Of a stretch of 34,092 nucleotides of DNA, positions 23,684 through 30,918 are shown one piece after another. The DNA is from JANNFX01 sp031380225. Lineage in GTDB: Bacteria; Pseudomonadota; Alphaproteobacteria; Rhizobiales; Hyphomicrobiaceae. The stretch spans positions 1 through 34,092 of the forward strand of contig JANNFX010000238.1 in NCBI GenBank assembly GCA_031380225.1, in the 5' to 3' direction. How positions within the stretch are numbered: the stretch's first letter is position 1; every line of letters begins with the position of its first letter. Below the pieces are notes generated by a model, which did not search any database, was not told where the DNA came from, and saw only the letters and a program-made list of their open reading frames with translations. Made by a program: the position numbers and the translations under genes.

Positions 23684-23865
23684 CTTATTAAGACGCCTGC
23701 TGGGATCACCCACAGCAGACCGGCGGCGATGAAGTACATCAACTCAGTAAACCGGTTGCCATTGATGACTGGTGACGCGGCTCCAACCATTGCGATCAAA
23801 CAATAGACGGCAAGAAACGCGATCAAAACAACTGTACCAATGAGTTTGCGGGTTCGTATGTGCAT
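23665..23865 (-). CDS. DUF2842 family small membrane protein
   Basis: 66 residues. Two membrane helices (about 8-28 and 42-60) are joined by a short loop; the second carries the family pattern YFIAAGLLWVIPAGVLIRWM. The N-terminus RTRKLIGTVVLIAFLAVYCLIAM also matches DUF2842, a small inner-membrane family typical of Alphaproteobacteria with no assigned function. It lies eight bases after the queF stop, and its own 3' end overlaps the start of the mfnF-like gene, so it is probably made from the same message as both. The DUF2842 gene may serve only as a linker in translation of this run. Confidence 0.85.
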   Translation of the reverse strand: MHIRTRKLIGTVVLIAFLAVYCLIAMVGAASPVINGNRFTELMYFIAAGLLWVIPAGVLIRWMQRP

Positions 23866-23873
23866 GTGACGCC

Positions 23874-24335
23874 TTAGCCTCGACCGCGATAAGGCGCGAC
23901 GCCCTGATCAGGGAGCCATACGTCTGCGGGGCATTTGCCGGATTGCCAAAACACATCGATTGGCATGCCGCCGCGAGGGTACCAATATCCGCCGATGCGC
24001 AAGTAATGCGGGCTCAGCAAAGTTGCTATACGCTTGCCGATCGCCACCGTGCAATCTTCATGGAATGCTCCGTGATTGCGGAACGAGGCCAGATACAGTT
24101 TCAGAGATTTGCTCTCGACCAGCCACTCGCTGGGCACGTAGTCGATGACGAGATGCGCGAAATCAGGTTGGCCCGTCACCGGGCACAGCGAGGTAAATTC
24201 GGGCTGCACAAAGCGAGCTACGTAATGCGTATCAGGGTGCGGGTTCGGCACGCGCTCCAATACCGCCACGTCAGGATCGTCTGGAATTTGCGACGAGGCA
24301 CCGAGCAAAGTCACATCTGGCTTTTTTTTGACCAT
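23874..24335 (-). CDS. queF: NADPH-dependent 7-cyano-7-deazaguanine reductase (QueF)
   Basis: 153 residues, the short (unimodular) type. QueF reduces preQ0 to preQ1 with two NADPH in queuosine synthesis. The active site is intact: Cys51 in FTSLCPVTGQPDF forms the thioimide with the nitrile, and Asp58 acts as proton donor. The QueF signature ESKSLKLYLASFRNHGAFHED follows (Glu74 contacts the substrate). It is a cytosolic enzyme and works as a multimer of the tunnelling fold. It lies nine bases after queD and eight before the DUF2842 gene, in the minus-strand run that begins with queE. Confidence 0.96.
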   Translation of the reverse strand: MVKKKPDVTLLGASSQIPDDPDVAVLERVPNPHPDTHYVARFVQPEFTSLCPVTGQPDFAHLVIDYVPSEWLVESKSLKLYLASFRNHGAFHEDCTVAIGKRIATLLSPHYLRIGGYWYPRGGMPIDVFWQSGKCPADVWLPDQGVAPYRGRG

Positions 24336-24344
24336 GGCTCAACT

Positions 24345-24731
24345 CTACTCGGCCGCGAGGCGCGCTGAAAGCGCCGGACCCGAATAAATCACACCCTCAT
24401 GACAGCTATCGCGCGAAACCTGGATTTCCGCGAGACCCGGAACGCGATTCTGCAACCGGTTCCAAATCCAAATCGCGATGCGCTCAAGCGTCGGGCCGCT
24501 GAGCCCTTCGACCTCGTTCAACAGCCGATGATCGAGCGCATCTTGGGTCTCGGCGATGGCTTTGGCGAGATCGTCGAAATGAAATACGACGCCGGACGTA
24601 GCATCCGGTTCGCCGTCGATGACGATTCGGGCGCGGAAGCTGTGGCCATGAATGCGCGCATTCGCCGTGCCGGGCGCGGAGCCGGGCAGGAAATGGGCGG
24701 CTTCAAACAGGAAGTCTTTGTAGATGCGCAT
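24345..24731 (-). CDS. queD: 6-carboxytetrahydropterin synthase (QueD)-like, catalytic Cys replaced
   Basis: 128 residues of the tunnelling fold. QueD turns dihydroneopterin triphosphate into 6-carboxytetrahydropterin, the second step of queuosine synthesis. Zinc ligands are kept (His13 in FEAAHFL, His28 and His30 in RIHGHSF), as are LDHRLLN and the C-terminal RDSCHEGVIYSG. However, in classical QueD the catalytic cysteine lies four residues before the first His of HGH (CxxxHGH); here that residue is Asn24 (ANARIHGH). Activity may still come from another residue, or this is a QueD-like subfamily with altered chemistry. Context (queE upstream, queF downstream, a precursor transporter divergent) argues for a deazapurine role. 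A 172-base gap without a gene separates it from queE. Confidence 0.88.
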   Translation of the reverse strand: MRIYKDFLFEAAHFLPGSAPGTANARIHGHSFRARIVIDGEPDATSGVVFHFDDLAKAIAETQDALDHRLLNEVEGLSGPTLERIAIWIWNRLQNRVPGLAEIQVSRDSCHEGVIYSGPALSARLAAE

Positions 24732-24903
24732 GATTTCGCTTTAGGGGAAAGCCGCTGCCGGAGCAACTGCGGCGTGCGGTCGTCTGCGGTTATTGACGGC
24801 AATCCGGGCAATTTCTTGCCACGGCAGTGTCGGCGGCCAAGCGCGGCGTCCGGGAACCAGGATTTTTTCAGACGCAACTGACCACGAGCCGACCAGTAGA
24901 TCG

Positions 24904-25533
24904 TCACGCAATCCCCAGCACCTTGTGCGTCTGTACCGACAACCGCCACGGCGGGTTTAACTTGCAATAGTCGATGGCTTTGACGGTGTTCGGCTGCTGG
25001 TCGGGACCATCCATGGGTTGCAGGAAGAAGTGCTCGAAATCGAGGTGCGCAACGTCCCGAGGTGTCAATCCAACTTGCGGATAAACCAGTTTTAATTCAT
25101 CGCCCGCGGTTTGCTTAATGAGAGTTCCAGCCTTCGGGCTCACACATACCCAATCGATGCCATCGGGTACGGGCAGCGTGCCGTTTGTCTCAATGGCAAT
25201 GTTGAACCCGCGCCCATGCAGCGCGTCGATCAACGGTTGATCGACCTGCAACATCGGCTCGCCTCCAGTCAAAACGATCAGGCATGGGCCGGTCAGCGCC
25301 GTGCACGCGGTCCGGCAAGCGCGCGCCAGATCATCAGCTGTGCTAAACTTACCGCCGCCCGTGCCGTCAATGCCAACAAAGTCCGTATCGCAAAACTGGC
25401 ACAGAGCCGTGGCACGGTCTTCTTCGCGGCCTGACCACAAATTGCAGCCGGCAAATCGGCAGAACACGGCCGGCGTCCCAGCGTTCGCGCCTTCGCCTTG
25501 CAACGTGTAAAAGATATCTTTGACGGTATACAT
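24904..25533 (-). CDS. queE: 7-carboxy-7-deazaguanine synthase (QueE)
   Basis: 209 residues from the ATG at 25533; a GTG three codons earlier is possible. QueE is a radical SAM enzyme that converts 6-carboxytetrahydropterin to 7-carboxy-7-deazaguanine. The [4Fe-4S] motif has the long first spacer of the QueE group: Cys30, Cys45 and Cys48 (CX14CX2C, in CNLWSGREEDRATALCQFC). Also present are YTLQGEGANAGTPAVFCR at the start, the SAM-binding LTGGEPMLQ, IAIETNGTL and VCVSPK. The whole substrate-binding core is therefore intact. The gene heads the minus-strand queuosine run, and its promoter lies in the gap shared with the transporter gene. Confidence 0.95.
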   Translation of the reverse strand: MYTVKDIFYTLQGEGANAGTPAVFCRFAGCNLWSGREEDRATALCQFCDTDFVGIDGTGGGKFSTADDLARACRTACTALTGPCLIVLTGGEPMLQVDQPLIDALHGRGFNIAIETNGTLPVPDGIDWVCVSPKAGTLIKQTAGDELKLVYPQVGLTPRDVAHLDFEHFFLQPMDGPDQQPNTVKAIDYCKLNPPWRLSVQTHKVLGIA

Positions 25534-25563
25534 ATTGACCACTTACGGCGGCAATCGGCAGAC

Positions 25564-25657
25564 GGCAACCGGCAACCAGGCCGCAGAAGCTTCCTTATTG
25601 CCTCAGTTAATGTTCGACACGGTCCCTAAAACATGAAAACTCCGGTTGCCGGTTGCC
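25564..25657. repeat. Inverted repeat in the queE-transporter divergent gap
   Basis: GGCAACCGGCAACC (25564-25577) has an exact inverted copy at 25644-25657, 66 bases apart; each arm is itself a 7-bp tandem repeat. The flanks add similar CGGCAGAC and CTGCCGCC pieces. The structure lies between the divergent queE and transporter genes. It may be a genomic repeat or a regulatory structure. No preQ1 riboswitch was recognised in the gap. Confidence 0.55.
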
Positions 25658-25690
25658 TGCCGCCGTTTGCCTGACACGGAGCAATCCCCC

Positions 25691-26395
25691 TTGCCGACAG
25701 TCCAGAAGCCCTACCGCTATTACGACCTCGTCTTGGCGGCGTTCGTGACCGTGCTCGTCTGCTCCAATTTGATTGGACCGGCGAAAATCGCGACGCTCGA
25801 TTTGCCGCTGGTAGGTTCGGTCGTGTTCGGCGCTGGCGTGCTGTTTTTCCCGGTGTCGTACATCTTCGGCGACGTTTTGACGGAAGTTTACGGCTACGGC
25901 CGTGACCGTCGCGCAATCTGGACTGGCTTTGCAGCTTTGATTTTTGCCGCTGTCATGGCGGCGATCATCGTCGCCCTGCCACCAGCGGAGTTTTGGAAAA
26001 ATCAACCCGCCTATGAGATCGCCTTCGGCAATGCCTGGCGCGTGATCGCCGCATCGATGATCGCATTTGCGTGCGGCTCCTTCGTCAATGCATTCGTATT
26101 AGCCAAAATGAAAGTTTGGCAGCAGGGCCGGAACCTGTGGATGCGCACCATCGGCTCAACCATATTCGGCGAAGCAGTCGATAGTTTACTGTTTTATCCG
26201 ATCGCGTTTTACAACACTGGCATCATACCAAATGAAAACCTACCGCAAGTCATGCTGGCACAGTTTGTGACCAAGACCGCGGTTGAAGCCCTGTTTACGC
26301 CGGTGACCTACAAGGTCGTGAATTTCCTGAAACGCGCCGAACAAGAAGACCATTACGACCGCGACACCGACTTCAATCCGTTCAAAGTTGAGTAA
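25691..26395 (+). CDS. Queuosine precursor (preQ0) transporter, YhhQ family
   Basis: 234 residues, a six-helix inner-membrane protein of the YhhQ/VUT1 family that takes up queuosine precursors such as preQ0 in E. coli. Characteristic segments are the first helix LVLAAFVTVLVCSNLIGPAKI, then FPVSYIFGDVLTEVYGYGRDRRAIW with its conserved Asp-Glu-Tyr set, then RTIGSTIFGEAVDSLLFYPIAF and FVTKTAVEALFTPVTYKVV. The start is probably the TTG at 25691, behind CGGAG; an upstream TTG at 25646 falls in the inverted-repeat region. It is divergent from queE. Carrying both synthesis and uptake genes would let the cell switch between making and salvaging the base. Confidence 0.9.
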   Translation: MPTVQKPYRYYDLVLAAFVTVLVCSNLIGPAKIATLDLPLVGSVVFGAGVLFFPVSYIFGDVLTEVYGYGRDRRAIWTGFAALIFAAVMAAIIVALPPAEFWKNQPAYEIAFGNAWRVIAASMIAFACGSFVNAFVLAKMKVWQQGRNLWMRTIGSTIFGEAVDSLLFYPIAFYNTGIIPNENLPQVMLAQFVTKTAVEALFTPVTYKVVNFLKRAEQEDHYDRDTDFNPFKVE

Positions 26396-26438
26396 TACCA
26401 GCCCAAGAAAATTTGACACTTGGTTCGACGGTTTGCGG

Positions 26439-26611
26439 GCTGGTATTCTCTTTGCTTTGCGCGCGGCGACACGCGTTCCGCGAGCCGGCCGCCGCGCGCT
26501 GCCAGCCTCGAGGCGCGTTAAGAATTTTTACCGCTGGTATTCTCTTTGCTTTGCGCGCGGCGACACGCGTTCCGCGAGCCGGCCGCCGCGCGCTGCCAGC
26601 CTCGAGGCGCG
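26439..26611. repeat. Perfect 79-bp direct duplication with internal hairpins
   Basis: Two identical 79-bp copies lie at 26439-26517 and 26533-26611 (94-base period). Each begins GCTGGTATTCTCTTTGC and contains GCGCGCGGC followed about 28 bases later by its exact reverse complement GCCGCGCGC, so each can fold. The second copy is followed by ATACCAG (26615-26621), the inverse of its own CTGGTAT opening, giving it short terminal inverted repeats. No protein is encoded; open frames here are by-products of the repeat. It looks like a small non-autonomous mobile or REP-type element, with a partly duplicated or truncated neighbour. Confidence 0.85.
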
Positions 26612-26667
26612 CGGATACCAGACCGCACAAGTCAGTATTTGTCCGGTCTGATATACCCTCCAAGTCT

Positions 26668-26756
26668 CGTCATCCCCACGCAGGCGGGGATCCGCGCAAG
26701 CCCAAAATTTATGGTAATACGCACTTGCGCGGATCCCGCCCTTCGGCGGGATGACG
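26668..26756. repeat. Long inverted repeat (REP-like)
   Basis: Arms of 33 bases (26668-26700 and 26724-26756) are inverted copies with about 28 of 33 matches. The outer ends CGTCATCCC and GGGATGACG match exactly and the inner GGATCCGCGCAAG pairs exactly. This is the widespread bacterial CGTCAT-type intergenic palindrome. With the 79-bp duplication it fills the 506-base gap between the transporter and SPFH genes, where no gene is seen. Confidence 0.8.
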
Positions 26757-26901
26757 GACACGAAACTGTTTAAATTCCCAATCTTCACCAATCTATAACC
26801 ACTTGTTTACCCTATATTTTTATAGACCCACTAGTAATTGGCCGAAGCCTTCCTACATCTGAGCGTAAGTGCTCGCGATCCTCGTTTAGGAGTTAACGTC
26901 G

Positions 26902-27888
26902 ATGTATTTCACTGGTGCCGAGCTACTTCCCCTCCTGCTGCTTGGTTTGATCGCCGCCACTCTGTGGTCGACGGTTAAGATCGTGCCGCAAGGCTATACC
27001 TACACGGTCGAGCGCTTTGGCGAGTACAAGCGCACGCTGCGGCCAGGCCTGCATATCTTAATTCCGGTTGCAGAGCACATCGGCCACCGCGTCAATGTCA
27101 AGGAACAGGTCATCGACATTCCGAGTCAGGACATCATCACCAAAGACAACGCCATGGTGCGGGTTGATGGCGTGGCGTTCTTCCAGGTCGTCGATGCGGC
27201 GAAGTCGGCTTATCAAGTCGAAAATCTTGAGCACGCAACGATCAACTTGACCATGACCAACATCCGTACCGTCATGGGTTCGATGGATCTCGACGAACTG
27301 CTCTCCAACCGCGATCAGATCAACCAGCGATTGCTGCGCGTCGTCGACCTGGCGACGGAAGCTTGGGGTGTCAAAGTCACCCGTATCGAAATCAAAGACA
27401 TCGCGCCGCCACGCGACCTCGTCGATAGCATGGCGCGTCAGATGAAGGCTGAACGCGAAAAGCGCGCGCAGATTTTGGAAGCCGAAGGTTCACGTGCTGC
27501 AGCAATTCTGCATGCCGAAGGCGAAAAGGCCGCCGTGGTTCTCGAAGCTGAAGGCCGCAAGGAAGCCGCGTTCAAAGACGCCGAAGCCCGCGAACGTTCT
27601 GCACAAGCCGAAGCTGAAGCCACTCGCATGGTCTCTGAAGCCATCGCCAATGGCAACGTGCAGGCGATTAATTACTTCGTTGCCAACAACTACGTCAAAG
27701 CGCTCGAGAAGATTGCGTCAGCCCCCAATCAGAAGGTGATCATGATGCCGCTTGAAGCCTCGGCGGTCATCGGATCGCTCGGCGGCTTGGCACAGATTGC
27801 TGGCGAAGCTTTCGGCGGCCCAGGAGCCATTCAGGCAAAAATCCCGTCTGGTCCTAAACCGCCGCAGGGAAGTGTACCTCGCGCGTAA
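26902..27888 (+). CDS. SPFH/Band 7 membrane protein, QmcA/paraslipin-like
   Basis: 328 residues. One membrane helix (about 8-25) precedes an SPFH domain (about 29-190), starting VPQGYTYTVERFGEYKRTLRPGLHIL and including KEQVIDIPSQDIITKDNAMVRVDGV. A long Glu/Ala/Lys-rich coiled coil follows (about 185-250, with EAEGSRAAAILHAEGEKAA), then a Gly/Pro-rich tail. Such proteins form large ring assemblies on the membrane and organise lipid domains or regulate membrane proteases; QmcA-like members usually pair with an NfeD protein, which is the next gene here. AGGAG stands nine bases before the ATG. A hairpin terminator lies between the two genes. Confidence 0.93.
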   Translation: MYFTGAELLPLLLLGLIAATLWSTVKIVPQGYTYTVERFGEYKRTLRPGLHILIPVAEHIGHRVNVKEQVIDIPSQDIITKDNAMVRVDGVAFFQVVDAAKSAYQVENLEHATINLTMTNIRTVMGSMDLDELLSNRDQINQRLLRVVDLATEAWGVKVTRIEIKDIAPPRDLVDSMARQMKAEREKRAQILEAEGSRAAAILHAEGEKAAVVLEAEGRKEAAFKDAEARERSAQAEAEATRMVSEAIANGNVQAINYFVANNYVKALEKIASAPNQKVIMMPLEASAVIGSLGGLAQIAGEAFGGPGAIQAKIPSGPKPPQGSVPRA

Positions 27889-27900
27889 CGCAACTTGAAA

Positions 27901-27928
27901 AACCAGAGCACCAGCTCTGGTTTTTTCA
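27901..27928 (+). terminator. Rho-independent terminator after the SPFH gene
   Basis: AACCAGAGC and GCTCTGGTT form a perfect 9-bp stem with an ACCA loop, followed by a run of T. It lies 12 bases after the SPFH stop and about 60 before the nfeD start, so it would reduce but need not abolish nfeD expression from the upstream promoter. Confidence 0.85.
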
Positions 27929-27980
27929 CCTCTGACGTGCCTTGTGATGTTGAACGTGACACCCGCATGGAGTTGCCCCG

Positions 27981-28457
27981 ATGACGACCTTGATCGACAC
28001 CCTCACGAGCTACGGCCTGATGAGTTGGTTCATGCTCGCCGTTCTGTTGCTGGTTCTAGATTTCATTATTCCGGGCGTGCATTTCCTTTGGTTCGGATTG
28101 GCAGCTGCAGTGACGGGCGCGATTGTCTGGCTGCTCAATGCAAGTGGCATGACCTTTGGCTGGCCGTTGCAAGTGCTGCTTTATGGTATGCTGTCGGTCG
28201 TGACCTTGTTCTTGGTCAAAGGTCTTGGGCTGACCGCTCAAGGCAACGCAAGCGATCCCTACATCAATGTTCGTGGCGCCGAATTCATTGGCCGCTCGGT
28301 CGTCGTTGAAGAAGCCATTTTCAAAGGCCGCGGCCGTGTCATCGCCGGCGACGGCGTTTGGCCGGCCCAGGGCGAAGATGCCCCGAAAGGCGCCAGCGTC
28401 ACGGTCACCGGCGTCAATGGCTCGGCGCTTGTTACCGAAAATATCAACGACGATTAG
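27981..28457 (+). CDS. NfeD family membrane protein
   Basis: 158 residues, the short NfeD form without a protease domain. Three membrane helices (about 14-34, 37-57 and 62-82) are followed by a small beta-barrel (OB-fold) domain, about 98-155: FIGRSVVVEEAIFKGRGRVIAGDGVWPA, then GASVTVTGVNGSALVTE. NfeD proteins act with SPFH proteins, and the OB domain contacts the SPFH partner, here encoded upstream. GGAG stands eight bases before the ATG. The gene ends one base from the stop of the convergent acetyltransferase gene. Confidence 0.92.
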   Translation: MTTLIDTLTSYGLMSWFMLAVLLLVLDFIIPGVHFLWFGLAAAVTGAIVWLLNASGMTFGWPLQVLLYGMLSVVTLFLVKGLGLTAQGNASDPYINVRGAEFIGRSVVVEEAIFKGRGRVIAGDGVWPAQGEDAPKGASVTVTGVNGSALVTENINDD

Positions 28458-28458
28458 G

Positions 28459-28995
28459 TCACAACATTTTGCGCAGCAGCACTTCGGTCTTACCGGCCTG
28501 AACGAGGCCTGCTAGTTCGCCGACGTGGTGGTAGCCGTGGCGTTTGTAGAACTTGATGGCATTCAGATTTGAATCGGTGGCGCACACGAACACATTGTGA
28601 ATTGACGCGCTGCGAGCTTCGTGATCGATCCAGGTCAACGCAAGCGCACCGAGACCGGCCATTTGAAAGCCCGGCACAATACCCAAAAACTGCAGATAGG
28701 GTCCGCGCAACCAATTGAGCCTCAGCCCAACGAGGCCAGCAAGATCGTCGCCTAGACGCAGTGCAAACCGTGGTGCGTCGGCCTCGCGTTGCGCGAAATA
28801 GGCGGCCAGAGCGGTGGCGGTAAACGGATAGCTTTTCCACGGGTCGATGGACGCAAACACGCCGCCCAGGACCTCAGCCTCGCCCTCTTGTAACGGCGTC
28901 AGCGTGACAGTTGCTGTCCCGCCACCTTTCACACGCGCTTCGCCGATGTCATAGCGCTCAGCGCCGAATGGCTTATGGTGCAGACTTGCCGTCAT
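28459..28995 (-). CDS. GNAT family N-acetyltransferase
   Basis: 178 residues. The acetyl-CoA binding core is visible: LQFLGIVPGFQMAGLGALALTWIDHEA, where the strand and the Q-x-x-G-x-G-A part form motif A, followed by VFVCATDSNLNAIKFYKRHGYHHVGELAGL, the usual end of the fold. The family moves an acetyl group to amines, antibiotics or protein N-termini; the substrate here is unknown. The start overlaps the end of the polysaccharide deacetylase gene by 23 bases, so both are likely on one transcript with the enoyl-CoA hydratase-like gene. Confidence 0.88.
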   Translation of the reverse strand: MTASLHHKPFGAERYDIGEARVKGGGTATVTLTPLQEGEAEVLGGVFASIDPWKSYPFTATALAAYFAQREADAPRFALRLGDDLAGLVGLRLNWLRGPYLQFLGIVPGFQMAGLGALALTWIDHEARSASIHNVFVCATDSNLNAIKFYKRHGYHHVGELAGLVQAGKTEVLLRKML

Positions 28996-29956
28996 CGGGT
29001 TTACTCTCGGGCTTTTTCAAGGGAAACAGTTGGTCGTACTTATCGCTGTCGCCGGCTTTGGTATCATAACACGCCGGCGCGATCTCCGGCACTCCCGCCG
29101 CCAGCAATTCGCTGACTGTGACGAACTCGAAGCCTTTGGCTTTCAACTCAGGAATAGCAAGCGGCAGCGCTTCTGCCGTATGATGACCGCGGCCATTGGC
29201 GTGCGCAATCAGAATGGATCCGGGCTTCGCTTGCAACATGGCAGCAGCAATGGCCGGCGCTTTTTGAGCCGGTGTTGGATCGCCGGTCGACAAATCCCAC
29301 TGAATGGCCAGCAAACCCGCATCATTGACCGCATCGAGGCTTTCCTGATCGCAGGCACCGAACGGATACCGGAACAGCGTCAAGCGTGGCGGAGCAACAG
29401 CTTTGCATTGTCCAGCCGTGAGACCGTCTCGCGCGGTTTCATACGCCCGTTGCGGCCCGAGTATTTCTTCGCGGAGCGCGTCGCCTTCCAGGAGCCGCAA
29501 ATTGCGGTGCGCTTCGCTGTGATTGGCCATCTCAAACAGCGGATCGGTGATCAGTTGCTGCATGCGCTCACCATGCGACCGCATCCACTTGCCGCCCGTG
29601 AATAAAGTCGCCTTGACGCCTTGCGACCTCAGATAATCGAAAATAGCGCCGTCATAGCCTGCAACTTCGTTCGGCTGCTCGCACAAATCGAGTGTCAGTG
29701 CGATCAGCTTTTTACCAGGCGGCAGCTTCACCCGGCGGATCGAACCGCGCAACGCTGCCGGAACTGGCGCCGCCGGCGCCAAAGAGCGGGCGGCAGGCGG
29801 GGCGTTGAATGTTGCAATGCCTTTCACGGGCTGGCGCTCTCCATCGCGGGCCACCAATTGTTCAGGCGCGAAGCAAGCGATGTTCGCCATGGCAGGCATC
29901 GGCAGAATAAGTACGGCAGCGGCGATCAATCCCAGACTACTGTATCGAGCCGCCAT
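28973..29956 (-). CDS. Exported polysaccharide deacetylase family protein
   Basis: 327 residues from the ATG at 29956, with GAGGG about eight bases upstream. A signal peptide (through about AMANIA) leads to a NodB-type domain. Its parts are ALTLDLCEQPNEVAGYDGAIFDYL, KATLFTGGKWM, MANHSEAHRNL (HxxxH metal ligands), LFRYPFGACD, and IAHANGRGHHT near the end. Motif 1 reads TLDLCE where classical deacetylases have TFDD; this form is typical of a subfamily, so it need not be inactive. The product probably acts on a glycan in the periplasm. The start ATG is one base after the stop of the enoyl-CoA hydratase-like gene, so translation is likely coupled. The last 40 residues are rich in Lys, Asp and Pro. 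Confidence 0.88.
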   Translation of the reverse strand: MAARYSSLGLIAAAVLILPMPAMANIACFAPEQLVARDGERQPVKGIATFNAPPAARSLAPAAPVPAALRGSIRRVKLPPGKKLIALTLDLCEQPNEVAGYDGAIFDYLRSQGVKATLFTGGKWMRSHGERMQQLITDPLFEMANHSEAHRNLRLLEGDALREEILGPQRAYETARDGLTAGQCKAVAPPRLTLFRYPFGACDQESLDAVNDAGLLAIQWDLSTGDPTPAQKAPAIAAAMLQAKPGSILIAHANGRGHHTAEALPLAIPELKAKGFEFVTVSELLAAGVPEIAPACYDTKAGDSDKYDQLFPLKKPESKPDDGKSAP

Positions 29957-29957
29957 C

Positions 29958-30746
29958 TCACTTACCCTCAAACTTCGGCGTGCGTTTTTCTAGAAACGCA
30001 CGCCGGCCTTCAACGTAGTCGGCGCTGGCGAAACATGCGGCGACCGCATCATTCAGCTTTTGCGTATCGGGATGCTCCGGCTTAGCGGTTAACTCATCGA
30101 TGGCAAGTTTCGACGCGCGGATCGTCAAAGGCGCATTGGCGGCAATCTCTCCTGCAAGCGCGCGGGTCGCTTGTTCCAATTCACCGGTTGGATACAATCG
30201 ATTGACCAGCCCCATCGCCAATGCCTCTGCCGCATTATAGCGGCGGCCCGTGAACAGCAGTTCTTTAACATGCGCCGGCTTCGCCAATGCCAACAGCGGC
30301 CGGATCCAGCGCGGCGGATACCCTAATCCAAGCTTGGCGGCCGGGATTGCAAACTGCGACGCTTCATCGGCCAGGCGGATATCACACACGGCAGCGAGCC
30401 CCAAACCACCTCCGAGACAAAAGCCATGGATCATGGCGATGGTCGGCTTGGCCGCGCCGGAAATAGCCTCGAACGCGGCGTGATTGAGCGCGTCATAGGT
30501 CGCAGCCGCATCGCCCGTGCGCGCGGTTTCAAATTCGGAGATATCAGCGCCGGCACAGAATGCTTTTTCGCCGGAACCGCGCAATACGATCACGCGCACA
30601 GCCGGATCGGCCTCGGCCTCCGCGATCAAGGCCGGGATGGCGGCCCACATGGCGCCGGTCAACGCATTCATACGTGAGGGATTTTCTAATGACAGCCAAG
30701 CAATGGCGCCGTCGCGGTCGAGGGTCGTGTTTGGCGTGGCGGACAT
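29958..30746 (-). CDS. Enoyl-CoA hydratase/isomerase (crotonase) family protein
   Basis: 262 residues of the crotonase fold. The oxyanion-hole segments are clear: KAFCAGADISEF and HGFCLGGGLGLAAVCDIRLA. The catalytic-Glu region of classical hydratases (usually PE...GiiPg) reads FAIPAAKLGLGYPPRWIRPL here, with no Glu in the first position. The enzyme may thus be an isomerase, a hydrolase or a decarboxylase of the same fold. The C-terminal EGRRAFLEKRTPKFEG segment is standard for the family. GGGAG stands five bases before the ATG. It heads a three-gene run with the deacetylase and acetyltransferase genes. Confidence 0.9.
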   Translation of the reverse strand: MSATPNTTLDRDGAIAWLSLENPSRMNALTGAMWAAIPALIAEAEADPAVRVIVLRGSGEKAFCAGADISEFETARTGDAAATYDALNHAAFEAISGAAKPTIAMIHGFCLGGGLGLAAVCDIRLADEASQFAIPAAKLGLGYPPRWIRPLLALAKPAHVKELLFTGRRYNAAEALAMGLVNRLYPTGELEQATRALAGEIAANAPLTIRASKLAIDELTAKPEHPDTQKLNDAVAACFASADYVEGRRAFLEKRTPKFEGK

Positions 30747-30888
30747 CTGTGCTCCCAGCGGTCAAGGTCCCGTTTCACTCGTATTTTCCGAGCCCGGCAA
30801 GTCTTAAAGCTGCAAAGCCGCAGTCCGAGTTGTGTTGACATGGCAAATCAAGCTTTAAAGTTGGCCTGTGCGCGCCGCCCGGATGGGG

Positions 30889-30894
30889 TATAAT
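30889..30894 (+). promoter_or_regulatory. Probable -10 box of the serine acetyltransferase gene
   Basis: A perfect TATAAT stands 25 bases before the ATG at 30919. No good -35 box sits at 16-18 bases; a TTGACA at 30835-30840 is too far to pair with it. Confidence 0.4.
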
Positions 30895-30918
30895 GGGTCT
30901 ACACACAAGGAATTTCCG

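Noticed and set aside
24732..24903. Possible gene between queE and queD
   Set aside because: Only an out-of-frame overlap of both neighbours is open there; no start signal or family is seen.
26439..26611. CRISPR-like array
   Set aside because: Only two copies exist, the unit is 79 bp and contains hairpins, and there are no cas genes.
26382..26791. Open frames in the repeat region on both strands
   Set aside because: They read through the 79-bp duplication and the inverted repeat, and their sequences repeat as the DNA does.
30835..30840. TTGACA as -35 box for cysE
   Set aside because: It is 48 bases from the TATAAT, far outside the usual spacing.
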